From the NCBI GenBank assembly GCA_025041175.1, contig JAKCFJ010000001.1, forward strand, positions 2,373,526 to 2,437,525: a stretch of DNA of 64,000 bases, in the 5' to 3' direction. The DNA is from Halobacteriales archaeon YIM A00010 (GTDB taxonomy: Archaea > Halobacteriota > Halobacteria > Halobacteriales > Haloarculaceae). The notes below the pieces were generated by a model. That model was not told the DNA's origin. It did no database searches and saw only the letters and a list, made by a program, of their open reading frames with translations. Shown here piece after piece: positions 1-9,337 of the stretch; position 1 is the stretch's first letter; each line of letters starts with the position of its first letter. Both the position numbers and the translations under genes were made by a program.

Positions 1-543
1 GACGGCGGATTCCGTGGCGGCGGCCTCTGTGGTTGACGCGTCGGTTTCATCGGCCGGCTGGATGGCCGATTCGGCCTCAGCGCCGCTGTCACCGTCTTCG
101 GCGTGTTCGCGCACGTCGGTCGTGCTGACGCGCCCACCGGGACCGGATCCCGACACGGCACCGATGTCGACACCGAGTTCGCGCGCGAGCCGGCGCGCGC
201 TCGGCGCGGCAAACACGCGGCCGGACTCGCTCGCTTGCTCGCTGGCCTCCTCTGTCGACTCCGTTTCGGTCTCGTCGGTTTTGGTCGCCGTTTCGGTTCC
301 GTCCCCATCGGTGTCGAAGACGATGATCACGTTACCGACGGGCACCATCTCGCCCTCCTCGGCGCGACGCTCGGCGACGGCCCCATCCACCGGTGAGGGG
401 ACTTCAACGACGGCTTTGTCGGTCTCGACCTCCGCCACCGGCTGGTCCTCTTCGACGGTATCGCCGGTCTCGACGAGCCAGCTGACGATCTCGCCCTCTG
501 CGACACCTTCTCCAACGTCTGGTAGTTCGAACTCGTGTGTCAT
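1..543 (-). CDS. pdhC: Dihydrolipoamide acyltransferase (E2), N-terminal part
   Basis: Acyltransferase core subunit of a 2-oxoacid dehydrogenase complex in the cytoplasm. Only 181 codons are inside the window; the gene runs off the left edge, so the catalytic domain is not visible. Residues 1-78 are a lipoyl domain starting MTHEFELPDVGEG, with the lipoyl-accepting lysine at about K43 in EVETDKAVVEVPS. An acidic Thr/Glu-rich linker follows, then an E1/E3-binding domain (APSARRLARELGVDIGAV, then GSGPGGRV). It lies 19 bases downstream of pdhB in the same operon. Haloarchaea oxidise pyruvate mainly through ferredoxin oxidoreductase, so the true substrate of such complexes (pyruvate, branched-chain or another 2-oxoacid) is uncertain. 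Family assignment is secure; substrate is not. Confidence 0.93.
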   Translation of the reverse strand, partial: MTHEFELPDVGEGVAEGEIVSWLVETGDTVEEDQPVAEVETDKAVVEVPSPVDGAVAERRAEEGEMVPVGNVIIVFDTDGDGTETATKTDETETESTEEASEQASESGRVFAAPSARRLARELGVDIGAVSGSGPGGRVSTTDVREHAEDGDSGAEAESAIQPADETDASTTEAAATESAV

Positions 544-562
544 AGCTTGGGATACACCTGTC

Positions 563-1560
<998 letters not shown>

Positions 1561-1564
<4 letters not shown>

Positions 1565-2664
1565 TCCAGTAGCTCCTCGTCGCCGTGTCGGTCACGAAGC
1601 TGTTCGAACGCCTCGCGCTGCTCGGCCACCCGATCGGGCATCTCCGAATAGACGTGCTCGAACATCGCCGACGGATCGGGCCGATCGGTGGATTCGGCGG
1701 TGTCGATCGCGTCGTCGACCTCTGCCTCGATCTCGCTCGTTATCGCGTCGATGCGCTCGTCGTCGAGGATCCCCTTGCCACGGAGATACTCCTCGAACCG
1801 CGGTATCGGATCGCGGCGCTTCCACTGCTCGACCTCGTCGTCGTCGCGGTAGACGCTCGGATCGTCAGCGGTCGTGTGCGCGCCAAACCGGTACTGAACG
1901 GCTTCGATCAGCGTCGGGCGGCGTTCACCCTCGCTCGGATCCCGTGCCTTCTCGACGGCCGCCTTCGTCACCCGATACACCGCGAGCGGATCCATCCCGT
2001 CGACCTGGACGCCGTCGAACCCGTAGGCAGTAGCCTTCTGTGCGATGGTCTGGCTCGCCGTTTGGCGCTCTCGCGGAACGGAGATGGCCCACTGGTTGTT
2101 GTTACAGAAGAAGATTGAGGGGGTGTCGAACACGCCGGCGAAGTTCAATCCCTCGTGAAAGTCGCCTTCGCTGGTCGCGCCGTCCCCGAAATAACACATG
2201 AATACGCGGTTTTCTCCTTTGAGCTTCGACGCCCACGCCATTCCCGTGGCGTGGGGGATCTGGGTTGCGATCGGAACGGTGGACGGGAGGACGGGCTGGC
2301 CGTCCATCTGGTTGCCCCGCTCGTCGCCCATCCAGTACCGGAGCGTCTCAGCCAAGTCGACGCCAGCGCCGTAGACGGCCGCGTGCTCGCGGTAGGACGG
2401 AATCAACCAGTCGTCGTCCGCCACCGCGTGAATGCTCCCGACCTGTGCCCCTTCCTGACCCGACATCGGCGGAAACGTCCCCATCCGTCCCTGCCGCTGG
2501 AGACTCACCGCCCGCTGGTCGAAGTGACGCCCGATCTTCATCTCTCGATACATCTCGAGGAGTTCGTCCTCCTCGAGTTCCGGTACCGTGGCCCCATCGC
2601 GAACGCGTCCGTCTTCGTCGAGAATCTGAACGCGCTTCTCGGGGTCGCGTTGTAGCGTACTCAT
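1561..2664 (-). CDS. pdhA: 2-oxoacid dehydrogenase E1 component, alpha subunit
   Basis: Thiamine-diphosphate-binding alpha subunit of E1 (367 aa, family length). The thiamine-diphosphate motif begins at GDGATSEGDFHEGLNFAGVF and ends at the paired asparagines of FFCNNNQWAIS, about 30 residues apart as expected. The phosphorylation-loop-like region YRFGAHTTADDPSVYRDDDE follows. First gene of the minus-strand operon pdhA-pdhB-pdhC, overlapping pdhB by ATGA. The chosen ATG lies about 28 bases downstream of the inferred transcription start. The operon works with lipoyl synthase (12161) and lipoate ligase (26974) elsewhere in the window, which supply the E2 cofactor. Confidence 0.94.
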
Positions 2665-2718
2665 ACTTCCCTCTGCAGCATATACGAAACTTTCCCGCTG
2701 TCCGTATAGTGTTTTCGT

Positions 2719-2729
2719 AAATATCTTTT
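2719..2729 (-). promoter_or_regulatory. Likely TATA box of the pdhABC operon
   Basis: On the minus strand the region reads GAAAAGATATTTACG, an A-rich BRE-like stretch followed by a TATA-like core. It sits about 27 bases upstream of an expected start near 2692, leaving a leader of about 28 bases before the pdhA ATG. Inferred from position and composition only. Confidence 0.5.
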
Positions 2730-2987
2730 CTTCGTTGCTAAACTTGCCATAAGGGTGTAGATCCGTGGCGCTCGATCCCGTTTAGCGCTACAGGCGGAAA
2801 TGTCTACGGCTGAACCGAGGCAGCGTTGACATTCTCCGGTTTTCTCAGCACACCGCCGTCCTGCGTGGCGATCTAGTCGGTTCTCCGGCGGGTGGCACAG
2901 GTGGATTCGTGGACCTGATGTTGGGAAACGTTGTCAAGTTGATCCCAAGACAAAATAATTATCTACAACGGACTCAACTGAGCATTC
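2730..2987. other. Divergent intergenic region
   Basis: Non-coding space between the divergent pdh operon and the glycan locus. At its right end the A/T-rich stretch CAAAATAATTATCT (from 2951) is a plausible TATA box about 30 bases before the 2988 ATG, implying a leaderless transcript. I recognised no RNA gene or intact mobile element in the rest. Confidence 0.5.
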
Positions 2988-4583
2988 ATGAGTTATACAG
3001 TGGTGCGGGACTCTCTCCTCTCTTTTTTCTCCATTTCTCCTACGTCTGTTACTACGCGCGGTGTGCTTCTCTCTGCAGTCTCCCTCACGACGCTGCTCGT
3101 CGCCGTCGTTCCGGTGGTAACACTCACAACCGGTCTCCCACTCCTCGCCGTGGTGGCCGTTGCCGGCGCCGTGTATGCCGCTGGATTGGTTCTTACGGAC
3201 AACGTCATTGATGGGTTGTGGAGCGGGGTTCTCGTCCTCTGTACGTTCCAGGCCGATCTCCCGATCGCTGGGGTCGAACGGGGTGGTCGGCTCGGAGCGT
3301 ATGCATTAGAGATCATGCTGGCCGATGCCGCAGCGATTCCGCTCGCGATCCTGTTGGTGCTGTGGGGGTCATCGCGTTTCACACCAGAGGGCCGTAGCGA
3401 ACGGATTGCTGGCTACGCACTCGTCGGGCTCGTGGTCTGGTCGGCTATTGCTGCCGTCATGGGCGACGGTCCATCGACAGTTATGGGCCTTTTCTTTTCC
3501 GTTGCGCAACTACGCCATCTGCTTCTCTTTGGCGTTGCTGTGGCGATCGGCCGGTACGTTAGCATTCGAACCACCGCGTATTCGCTGCTCATTGCGGTGA
3601 GTGGACACATGCTGTTTGCGATCGCCGAGGTGTTCAATCAGGGTTCGTTCGGTCTCAGCTACCTCGGGGAAGCGAGCGGCTACGGCTTCGAAACCTTCTA
3701 CATCGGGCCAGTAGCGTTCGTGGCCTCGACGTACGCCGGTGGATTCACCGGTATTTCGCGGATCCTAATCGCGCTGTTGTTGCTCGTGACGCCGATAGCG
3801 CTAGAGCGCATCGTCAGGGGATCGAACTGGCAGCAGGTGCTCGCCCTCGGGTTCGTCGCGGGAAGCGTCTTCCTCATTCGCGTCAGCGCGACTGATTCCG
3901 GTTGGGCAGCGTTTTTGCTCACCACGCTGTTGATGCTCGGTTTGCTGGCGTACGTCCATCTCCGTGCCGACGAGACGCGAGTCGGGACGTACGATTACGC
4001 CCGCGGGTACGTCGCTACTATCGGTGCAGCACTGTCGAGCTGTTTCCTGTTTCTTTCGAGAACAGCGCCCGACGAAACCCCGGAGCCGACAACACCCTCG
4101 GAACCGACGGGTGGCTCCGGTACGCTGTCTCAGGTCGATACCGAGATACTCTCGGTGGTGGACGCCGTTCCGTTGATAAACACGGGCAACCTCTCGATAC
4201 GATTGCAGCAGTACATCGCAGGGATCGAGATCGGCATCACGCATCCGCTGTTCGGTCTCGGAGGACTGAACTTCTCCCTCGTCGCGGAGGAGTACGGCGT
4301 CCCCCGGGCGGTATCGATGCACAACGTCTACCTGTCTTTTCTCGTGGGGACAGGAATACCGGGTCTCGTCCTGTTCGTCACCAGTATCGTTGCGGTCCTC
4401 GTCGTGGCGGTCAAAAACGCCATGACGGCAGCTGCTGAGGATCGGATGCTCTGGGCGATGATCACGTGTGGGCTGCTCGGTTTCCACGCCATCAACTTCT
4501 GGATCGCCGCGGGCGAAATCGGGAAGGTTGCGTACATGACGTTCTGGGTGTTCGCCGGGGCGGTCGTCGGCTCCGTGAAATAG
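2988..4583 (+). CDS. O-antigen ligase/polymerase-like membrane protein
   Basis: Polytopic membrane protein of 531 residues with about 12 hydrophobic segments and a long extracytoplasmic loop near residues 360-410 (rich in Pro, Thr and Glu). The Wzy_C-type signature is seen around residues 405-465: YIAGIEIGITHPLFGLGG, then AVSMHNVYLSFLVGTGIPG. O-antigen ligases and polymerases share this HN-x-YL pattern. In archaea such proteins are candidates for joining or polymerising lipid-linked surface glycans. It opens the glycan locus, and the next gene (AlkP superfamily) has its own TATA box. Ligase versus polymerase cannot be separated from sequence. The ATG follows a TATA-like stretch by about 30 bases. 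Confidence 0.8.
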   Translation: MSYTVVRDSLLSFFSISPTSVTTRGVLLSAVSLTTLLVAVVPVVTLTTGLPLLAVVAVAGAVYAAGLVLTDNVIDGLWSGVLVLCTFQADLPIAGVERGGRLGAYALEIMLADAAAIPLAILLVLWGSSRFTPEGRSERIAGYALVGLVVWSAIAAVMGDGPSTVMGLFFSVAQLRHLLLFGVAVAIGRYVSIRTTAYSLLIAVSGHMLFAIAEVFNQGSFGLSYLGEASGYGFETFYIGPVAFVASTYAGGFTGISRILIALLLLVTPIALERIVRGSNWQQVLALGFVAGSVFLIRVSATDSGWAAFLLTTLLMLGLLAYVHLRADETRVGTYDYARGYVATIGAALSSCFLFLSRTAPDETPEPTTPSEPTGGSGTLSQVDTEILSVVDAVPLINTGNLSIRLQQYIAGIEIGITHPLFGLGGLNFSLVAEEYGVPRAVSMHNVYLSFLVGTGIPGLVLFVTSIVAVLVVAVKNAMTAAAEDRMLWAMITCGLLGFHAINFWIAAGEIGKVAYMTFWVFAGAVVGSVK

Positions 4584-4602
4584 TCGGGGCTACAACAACA
4601 GA

Positions 4603-4609
4603 GTTATAC
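4603..4609 (+). promoter_or_regulatory. TATA box for the first AlkP-superfamily gene
   Basis: GTTATAC lies about 28 bases before the ATG at 4634, the spacing of a leaderless haloarchaeal transcript. This supports the ATG at 4634 over upstream in-frame codons inside the preceding gene. Confidence 0.5.
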
Positions 4610-4633
4610 CCAACTGCTGAACTGTGTTGTAGT

Positions 4634-5659
4634 ATGAGTACAGGACTGCTCGTTGTCGGCTGGGATGCGGCAACACGTGCTCATCTTGGATCATTTGATC
4701 TTCCCTTTTACGAGTCACTCGAAGCCAGTGGCACGCTACTCCCGGAACCGTTTTGGCAGTCTCGGGAAGTCGATAGCGGCTCCGCGTGGACGACCATCAC
4801 GACCGGCCATTCGATGTGGGAGCACCGGATTGCCACCCTCAGCGGTCGCGTCGAACGTCCACGCCGTCTCAAATTCATTTCAAAATTCGATCATTTCATT
4901 CCGCGGAATCTCTTCGACAAGCCGGCGCGCATATGGCTGCGCAAGCTCGCGCTCGGCGACCAACCGACCAACGACGACGTTCCGTACAAGCGCGTCTGGC
5001 ACTACCTCCCCGATTCGCTCGGTTTTGCCGTCCCGCTCACGTATCCACCGCGACGGACCGACGGGGTTACTGTCAGCGGATTTCCGAACCCGGAGGTCGC
5101 CGTCCAGCCCCCGGAACTGGAAGACGATATCCGCGAGCGCTACGACGGCGAACCACAGCGAAAATTCTCCGAGGAGGGATCCGGGGCCGTGAGAGATGGG
5201 TACATCGACGACCTCTTCGAGACCCACCGACAGGAGCGCGACACCGTGCTGTGGCTGAACGAACAACGCGACTTTTCGTTCCAGTTCGTCACGTTCACGC
5301 TCCTCGACCGCCTCTTACACGTCACCGACCCGGACAACGACGCGATCCAACGCGCCTACGAGACGATCGATGAGACGACCGCGACCCTCGTCGACGCCAT
5401 CGATCCCGACGACGTGCTCATCCTGAGCGACCACGGAATGAAACACGCTCCTCGGCTGAAGTGGCGCCACATCCACGACGAAACGAGCGGTATATGGGCC
5501 GGAACGCGCGACTTCGGGCTCGACACCCATCTCGATGTGACGCCCACCATTCTCGACTATTACGGGGCGGAGATGGACGACGAACGGTACGAAGAACCCG
5601 CTTCGAACGCTAACACCGAAGAGATGGAAGGGCGGCTAGAAGATCTCGGGTATCTGTAA
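4634..5659 (+). CDS. Alkaline-phosphatase-superfamily phosphodiesterase/transferase
   Basis: A 341-residue protein with the alkaline-phosphatase/nucleotide-pyrophosphatase fold. The metal-binding Asp is in LLVVGWDAATRAHL near the N-terminus; the nucleophile region is GSAWTTITTGHS near residue 50; further metal ligands are in ILSDHGMKH and DTHLDVTPTILDYYG near the C-terminus. This superfamily includes phosphodiesterases, sulfatases and phosphoglycerol or phosphoethanolamine transferases. Homologues are frequent in haloarchaeal glycosylation islands with unknown substrates. The reading frame is open further upstream, but the ATG at 4634 fits the TATA box and the family N-terminus. The stop codon abuts the start of the glycosyltransferase (TAAATG), so they form an operon. 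No signal peptide or membrane anchor is seen, which favours a cytoplasmic location. Confidence 0.82.
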   Translation: MSTGLLVVGWDAATRAHLGSFDLPFYESLEASGTLLPEPFWQSREVDSGSAWTTITTGHSMWEHRIATLSGRVERPRRLKFISKFDHFIPRNLFDKPARIWLRKLALGDQPTNDDVPYKRVWHYLPDSLGFAVPLTYPPRRTDGVTVSGFPNPEVAVQPPELEDDIRERYDGEPQRKFSEEGSGAVRDGYIDDLFETHRQERDTVLWLNEQRDFSFQFVTFTLLDRLLHVTDPDNDAIQRAYETIDETTATLVDAIDPDDVLILSDHGMKHAPRLKWRHIHDETSGIWAGTRDFGLDTHLDVTPTILDYYGAEMDDERYEEPASNANTEEMEGRLEDLGYL

Positions 5660-6646
5660 ATGACTCGCGTCGGGCTGTTATACCAAAAGGAACGTCACGC
5701 CCGCGCACTCGCGCGGACGCTCGATCGTCTCCCCGTCGACTACACGGCCGAGGTCCTCGGGCTGTCCGATCTCTCCCGGGCGAAGACGTACGATCTGCTC
5801 CAAACCGACGAACTGCTTCGCTACGGGGCGAGTGCTGCCGTTGCTGGCGAGCTTGCCGATATCCCGGTCACGACCCATCTGCAGGGCTGGGCCGATTACG
5901 CGAACACGCACGGCCAGTACAGTCGGCGTATGCACTCGCTGATCCGTGCTCTCAGCGTCGTTTCCCGCCACGCCGTCGCGGGCGTCCTGTACGTCACCCA
6001 AATAACGAAAGAGCGGTTTCCGTACTCGTTTGACCGCTATGGGTACTCGATGCCGTTGTTCGACGTCGATAGCTACAGAACCGACGCCTCGAACACCGAC
6101 GCTCGTACCCTGTTGACGGTGACGAACCTCCGGTACCAGGAGAAGTTGCGGGGCGTTGAAACCGTTCTCGACGGACTGAAACCGCTGTTTGAGACCCACG
6201 ATGATCTCCGGTATCGGATCGCGGGTGGCGGCGAACAGCTCGACGCGCTCCGAGAAATCGTTTCGGCGTATCCATACGCCGACCGTGTTAGCGTGCTCGG
6301 CTTCCGTGACGACGTTCCCCAGCTACTGGCCTCGGCCGATCTTTTCGTGTACGTCAGCTATCTCGATTCGCTCGCCATGACCGTCCTCGAAGCCCAGGCT
6401 GCCGGCGTTCCGGTCGTTGCGAGCGATTGTGGCGGCGTCCCCGAGGCGGTCGCCGACTCGGGACTCCTGTGCCCACCGACTGCGGAGGGCGTTTCGGAGA
6501 CCGTTCGAACCCTCGTTCGAAACAACGAGCTGCGCGCGTCGTTCGCAGCGGCTGGCCGCAAACGAATGGCCACCCACAACCGGCGACAGGCCCACCGACA
6601 CGTCGCGCTCTGGGAGAACGTGCTTCATAGTGACTGTTGTGAGTAG
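5660..6646 (+). CDS. Glycosyltransferase, GT4-like, C-terminus formed by a mobile element
   Basis: GT-B-fold glycosyltransferase (328 aa). The N-terminal acceptor domain is short. The C-terminal donor domain holds the typical features: LLTVTNLRYQEKLRGVETVL (about 150-170), YRIAGGGEQLDALREIV, VLGFRDDVPQLLASADLFVY, and the EX7E-like segment EAQAAGVPVVASDCGGVPEA around 250. Nucleotide-sugar donor is unknown. It starts directly after the stop of the AlkP-family gene. The final residues (HSDCCE) and the stop codon are encoded by the left end of the inverted-repeat element beginning at 6627, so insertion has replaced the native C-terminus. The catalytic core looks complete, so activity is probably retained. 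Confidence 0.85.
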   Translation: MTRVGLLYQKERHARALARTLDRLPVDYTAEVLGLSDLSRAKTYDLLQTDELLRYGASAAVAGELADIPVTTHLQGWADYANTHGQYSRRMHSLIRALSVVSRHAVAGVLYVTQITKERFPYSFDRYGYSMPLFDVDSYRTDASNTDARTLLTVTNLRYQEKLRGVETVLDGLKPLFETHDDLRYRIAGGGEQLDALREIVSAYPYADRVSVLGFRDDVPQLLASADLFVYVSYLDSLAMTVLEAQAAGVPVVASDCGGVPEAVADSGLLCPPTAEGVSETVRTLVRNNELRASFAAAGRKRMATHNRRQAHRHVALWENVLHSDCCE

Positions 6647-6667
6647 TTTCGGCACGGTGGTTGAGTG

Positions 6668-6767
6668 ATACTGTCGGACAGAGTCACGGACGGACTGAGA
6701 CGGAATATCTAGTTGCTGTCTGGCGGTCACCAGCATTCGATATTCAACTATCTCTGTCCGACAGTAT
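6668..6767. mobile_element. ATACTGTCGG-family miniature element, type A, copy 1
   Basis: A 100-base sequence with perfect 16-base inverted termini, ATACTGTCGGACAGAG and CTCTGTCCGACAGTAT. It lies inside the larger element at the same position as in copy 2 (10347-10446), so it entered before the carrier was duplicated. No coding capacity; any transposition would need a transposase supplied from elsewhere. Confidence 0.85.
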
Positions 6768-6787
6768 GACGGCTGTTCTGGGGTTTC

Positions 6788-6896
6788 ATACTGTCGGTCA
6801 TCGGCCTGTGAACACTCGGTCACCGGTGCAGCCAGCAGCGCGCTCCATGATCCCGAAGCGTCCACTGCTGGTGTACGTGAGTCTGACCGACAGTAT
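6788..6896. mobile_element. ATACTGTCGG-family miniature element, type B, nested
   Basis: A 109-base insert bounded by ATACTGTCGGTCA and TGACCGACAGTAT. The matching place in copy 2 of the carrier (near 10462) is an empty site reading GGGGGTTCACGAACC, which shows insertion after the carrier duplicated. The first 75 or so bases resemble the reverse complement of the element at 51771-51878, and more weakly that of 8211-8320. Confidence 0.87.
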
Positions 6897-6977
6897 CACG
6901 AACCGTTCTGTGTCGCCACAGCGGTACGGAATCACAACAGTCACTATCACGTCCGGTCGTAGCGTTCGATTCCGCGT

Positions 6978-8198
6978 TCACTCCGCGGGCACTGCCGGAT
7001 CGAACTGATCACAAACGGCCGCACACCGGTTCGTCGACGGCGGTTGCAGGAATTCGTCCCGGACCGCTTTTCGTTCGGCGGCGAAGTCGTCGTCTTCGAG
7101 CACCGCCTCGATGCTGGTCAGCAGTTCCTCGAACTCCGTTGCGATCGGACCGGGAGTCACCTCGTCGTAGTCGAGATTGAATCCTCGCGTCGCGCGGTAC
7201 TGCTCCCGGTCGAACGGATAGAAGACGACCGGTCTGTCGAGCAGCAGATAATCGAAGTACAACGACGAGTAATCCGTGATCAGCACGTCGGTAGCCGGCA
7301 ACAGCGGATACACGTCTAGCGCGGACGACATCGACATGATCCGCGAAAACTCCCCACGATCGGTGTCGAGCCGGTCCCGTGGGTGCGGTTTGACGATGAG
7401 GTACGCATCGATGTCGGCGAGCAGCGCGTCGAGCTTCGAGAGATCGAGGTGATCCCGGATGTGCTGGCCCGTCTCCTCGTGAAAGGTGGGTGCATACAGG
7501 AGCACGTCGCTCTCTTCGTGGAGCTTCTCGGCCGTCTCGTAGATCTCCGCCCCGGTTTCGGATTTCGTTTCGGTTTCGATCCCCTCCGGGAATCCGCCGT
7601 CGAGGAGGTCGTTTCTCGGATACCCGGTGGCTACAACGCGGGACGGATCCATCCCGCGACCGGACGCGAACGGCTCGACCATCGCCTCGCTCGTCACGGT
7701 GAGCCAGTCGAACCGTTTGAACAGGGTGTATTTCCCCCGTTCGATCAGTCCCATAACGGGGTGGTCGACGTCTCGACCGGCGTCCCAGCTGACCTGTTTC
7801 AGCATGACCCCGTGCCACAGCCCAACGACCGTTGCACCGCCGGAGCACCACATGTTCACGTCCCGCGTGCCGTGGGACACGAACACGACTCCTGCCCGGA
7901 GCGTCACACGGATCCCCTGGAGTGAGAACGCGTAATACGCTTTGTATCCCCGAGACTGCAACGTCTCGACCACCGCCCTGTCTTTCGCAATCCACACGGG
8001 CGTGACGTTCTCGCGCTCCTCGACGGCGTGGAGATAGAGGTACTTCGAGTTGTCGACGAAGGCCTTGCCGTCGTTCGCACCGAACGCCCACAGCGCGTCG
8101 TCCTTCGGCCAGACGAACGAAAGGAGGAACAGCACACCGAGAAGGAGGTGCTTCATGCCAGCGATCGCGCGAGACCACCATCCGTTGTAGTCGATCAC
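6978..8198 (-). CDS. CDP-glycerol glycerophosphotransferase-family protein (TagB/TagF type)
   Basis: A 406-residue GT-B-like polyol-phosphate transferase. A hydrophobic segment near residues 15-30 probably attaches it to the membrane. Family signatures in order: FVSHGTRDVNMW, VVGLWHGVMLKQVSWD (the catalytic LWHG region), ATGYPRNDLL, LLYAPTFHEETG, YLIVKPHPRDRLD and LPATDVLITDYSSLYFDYLL followed by PVVFYPFD. Bacterial relatives build teichoic acids from CDP-glycerol or CDP-ribitol. Start is GTG at 8198. The LicC-like nucleotidyltransferase upstream on the same strand would be a natural supplier of the CDP-activated substrate. A 110-base inverted-repeat element separates the two genes. The actual polyol is unknown. 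Confidence 0.87.
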   Translation of the reverse strand: MIDYNGWWSRAIAGMKHLLLGVLFLLSFVWPKDDALWAFGANDGKAFVDNSKYLYLHAVEERENVTPVWIAKDRAVVETLQSRGYKAYYAFSLQGIRVTLRAGVVFVSHGTRDVNMWCSGGATVVGLWHGVMLKQVSWDAGRDVDHPVMGLIERGKYTLFKRFDWLTVTSEAMVEPFASGRGMDPSRVVATGYPRNDLLDGGFPEGIETETKSETGAEIYETAEKLHEESDVLLYAPTFHEETGQHIRDHLDLSKLDALLADIDAYLIVKPHPRDRLDTDRGEFSRIMSMSSALDVYPLLPATDVLITDYSSLYFDYLLLDRPVVFYPFDREQYRATRGFNLDYDEVTPGPIATEFEELLTSIEAVLEDDDFAAERKAVRDEFLQPPSTNRCAAVCDQFDPAVPAE

Positions 8199-8210
8199 TG
8201 TTCGATACCT

Positions 8211-8320
8211 ATACCGTCGGTCATATCCATTGATACGCTACGATCGCTTGTTGGGTGCGTCGCGGTCGATCCCGTGGTGAACAGGCAACCGAGTGTTCCA
8301 AGGCCCATGACCGACGGTAT
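8211..8320. mobile_element. ATACYGTCGG-family miniature element between two glycan genes
   Basis: A 110-base element with 14-base perfect inverted termini, ATACCGTCGGTCAT and ATGACCGACGGTAT. Its reverse complement matches the left part of the type B element at 6788 (for example the shared GAACACTCGG). It fills nearly all the space between the nucleotidyltransferase and the glycerophosphotransferase on the minus strand, so a transcript of the pair would contain a long hairpin. Confidence 0.82.
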
Positions 8321-8328
8321 ACTGCCTT

Positions 8329-9066
8329 TCACCACAGCTCTTTGGCCCGCGATAGGTCTTCCTGGGTGTCGATCTCGATCCAGGAACCATCGACCGGTAC
8401 GAACCCAACGTCCACGTCTTGGAACAGGCGATCGAACGCTGCCTCGTACCACTCGTTGACCGCCTCCTGCTCGATGAAGCGATCGATGTGGTCGAAAAGC
8501 ACGTCCGCGTCCGCCGCGGTGAACTTCGAGACGCCGATGTACTCCGCGTTGCCGTCGGTGAGGTCCTTTCCGATCGAGTCGATCGCGCCGTTTTGACCGA
8601 ACGAAATCAGCATCTCCTCGTCGGTGTGTTCCGTCCCACGGTCGACGAGGAGCGCGCTCCTGTTGGCCTGCTGTAACTTAGAGAGGCTTTCCGTCGGGAA
8701 CAAGGTGTCCGAGTTTATCAGCGTGAATCCGTTGGCGGCGTACTCCCGTGCCAGCCACAGCGAATAGATGTTGTTGGTCGAGTCGAATCGCTCGCTGTGA
8801 ACGAACTCGATCTCCAGTGATTCCCGGGGGCGACAGTGGGTCCTGATCTGCTCGCTCTCGAACCCCGTCACGACGATGGCTCGCTCGTACCCGTTCGTTT
8901 CGAGCGCTCGAAGGATGTGTTCGAGAATAGCGTTCTCGCCCACCTCGAGCAGCGTCTTTGGCGTATCGTCAGTCAGCGGTCGGAGACGCTTCCCCTGTCC
9001 AGCGGCAAGAACGATCGCTTGATCGCTTGGACCTCCCCCCAAACCATCTGTACGATGGTCATTCAT
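8329..9066 (-). CDS. LicC-like sugar/choline-phosphate nucleotidyltransferase
   Basis: A 245-residue nucleotidyltransferase with the signature loop AIVLAAGQGKRLRPLTDDTPK near residues 17-37. The segment FDSTNNIYSLWLAREY near residue 95 is typical of LicC-type phosphocholine cytidylyltransferases, and INSDTLFP supplies a metal-binding Asp. Bacterial LicC makes CDP-choline; related enzymes make other NDP-activated small molecules. Because the next gene is a CDP-glycerol-type phosphotransferase, I infer this enzyme activates a phospho-alcohol with CTP, but the substrate is not proved. An A/T-rich TATA-like stretch (TTAATATG on the minus strand) lies about 27 bases upstream of the ATG, suggesting a leaderless transcript. 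Confidence 0.83.
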   Translation of the reverse strand: MNDHRTDGLGGGPSDQAIVLAAGQGKRLRPLTDDTPKTLLEVGENAILEHILRALETNGYERAIVVTGFESEQIRTHCRPRESLEIEFVHSERFDSTNNIYSLWLAREYAANGFTLINSDTLFPTESLSKLQQANRSALLVDRGTEHTDEEMLISFGQNGAIDSIGKDLTDGNAEYIGVSKFTAADADVLFDHIDRFIEQEAVNEWYEAAFDRLFQDVDVGFVPVDGSWIEIDTQEDLSRAKELW

Positions 9067-9302
9067 AGGTGCATTTGCATCAACACCACATATTAACGCT
9101 TGGATTCCACTACAGACGCCTCTACACCTCTGTCAACGTTGGTATAAAATAAAAAGGTACGCAACGAAGAGATCGGCTCCGTTGGCGGTCTTCGTTTGGG
9201 ACCGAATTTTGCTCCCGACGGTGTTCACATATCCAATTCGAATATTCTCACATTCTAAGATCAGGATTTTACTGTTGTGGAACGAACGCTGCGAGAAGAA
9301 CG

Positions 9303-9312
9303 AAAAGATATT
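9303..9312 (+). promoter_or_regulatory. TATA-like box for the second AlkP-superfamily gene
   Basis: AAAGATATTG about 26-35 bases ahead of the ATG at 9338 supports that start and a leaderless transcript. A second TATA-like stretch, TATAAAATAAAAAGG near 9142-9156, has no obvious gene within the usual distance. Confidence 0.4.
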
Positions 9313-9337
9313 GTCTTCCAACCATCAGTACCAATCC

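Larger units (their letters stand above)
6627..6947. mobile_element. Composite inverted-repeat element, copy 1 (321 bases)
   Basis: Begins ATAGTGACTGTTGTGA and ends with its exact reverse complement TCACAACAGTCACTAT, a perfect 16-base terminal inverted repeat. It has no coding capacity. Inside it sit a 100-base element (6668-6767) and a 109-base element (6788-6896) with different termini, so three elements are nested. A second direct copy at 10306-10516 lacks only the 109-base insert. Its left end overlaps the last codons of the glycosyltransferase. No target duplication was obvious. Confidence 0.85.

Noticed and set aside
2760-2920. Possible remnant of a transposase end in the pdh upstream region
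   Set aside because: A short frame on the minus strand (ENVNAASVQP) hinted at a gene end, but no motif, terminal repeat or second copy supports it.
6661-7008. Plus-strand frame across the composite element (MSDTVGQSHGRTETEYL)
   Set aside because: The same frame recurs at 10340 because the element is duplicated; it crosses inverted repeats and insertion boundaries and has no conserved protein features.
9133-9321. 62-codon minus-strand frame in the gap before the sulfatase-like gene
   Set aside because: It overlaps promoter elements of the plus-strand gene, lacks a promoter of its own, and has an atypical low-acidic composition.
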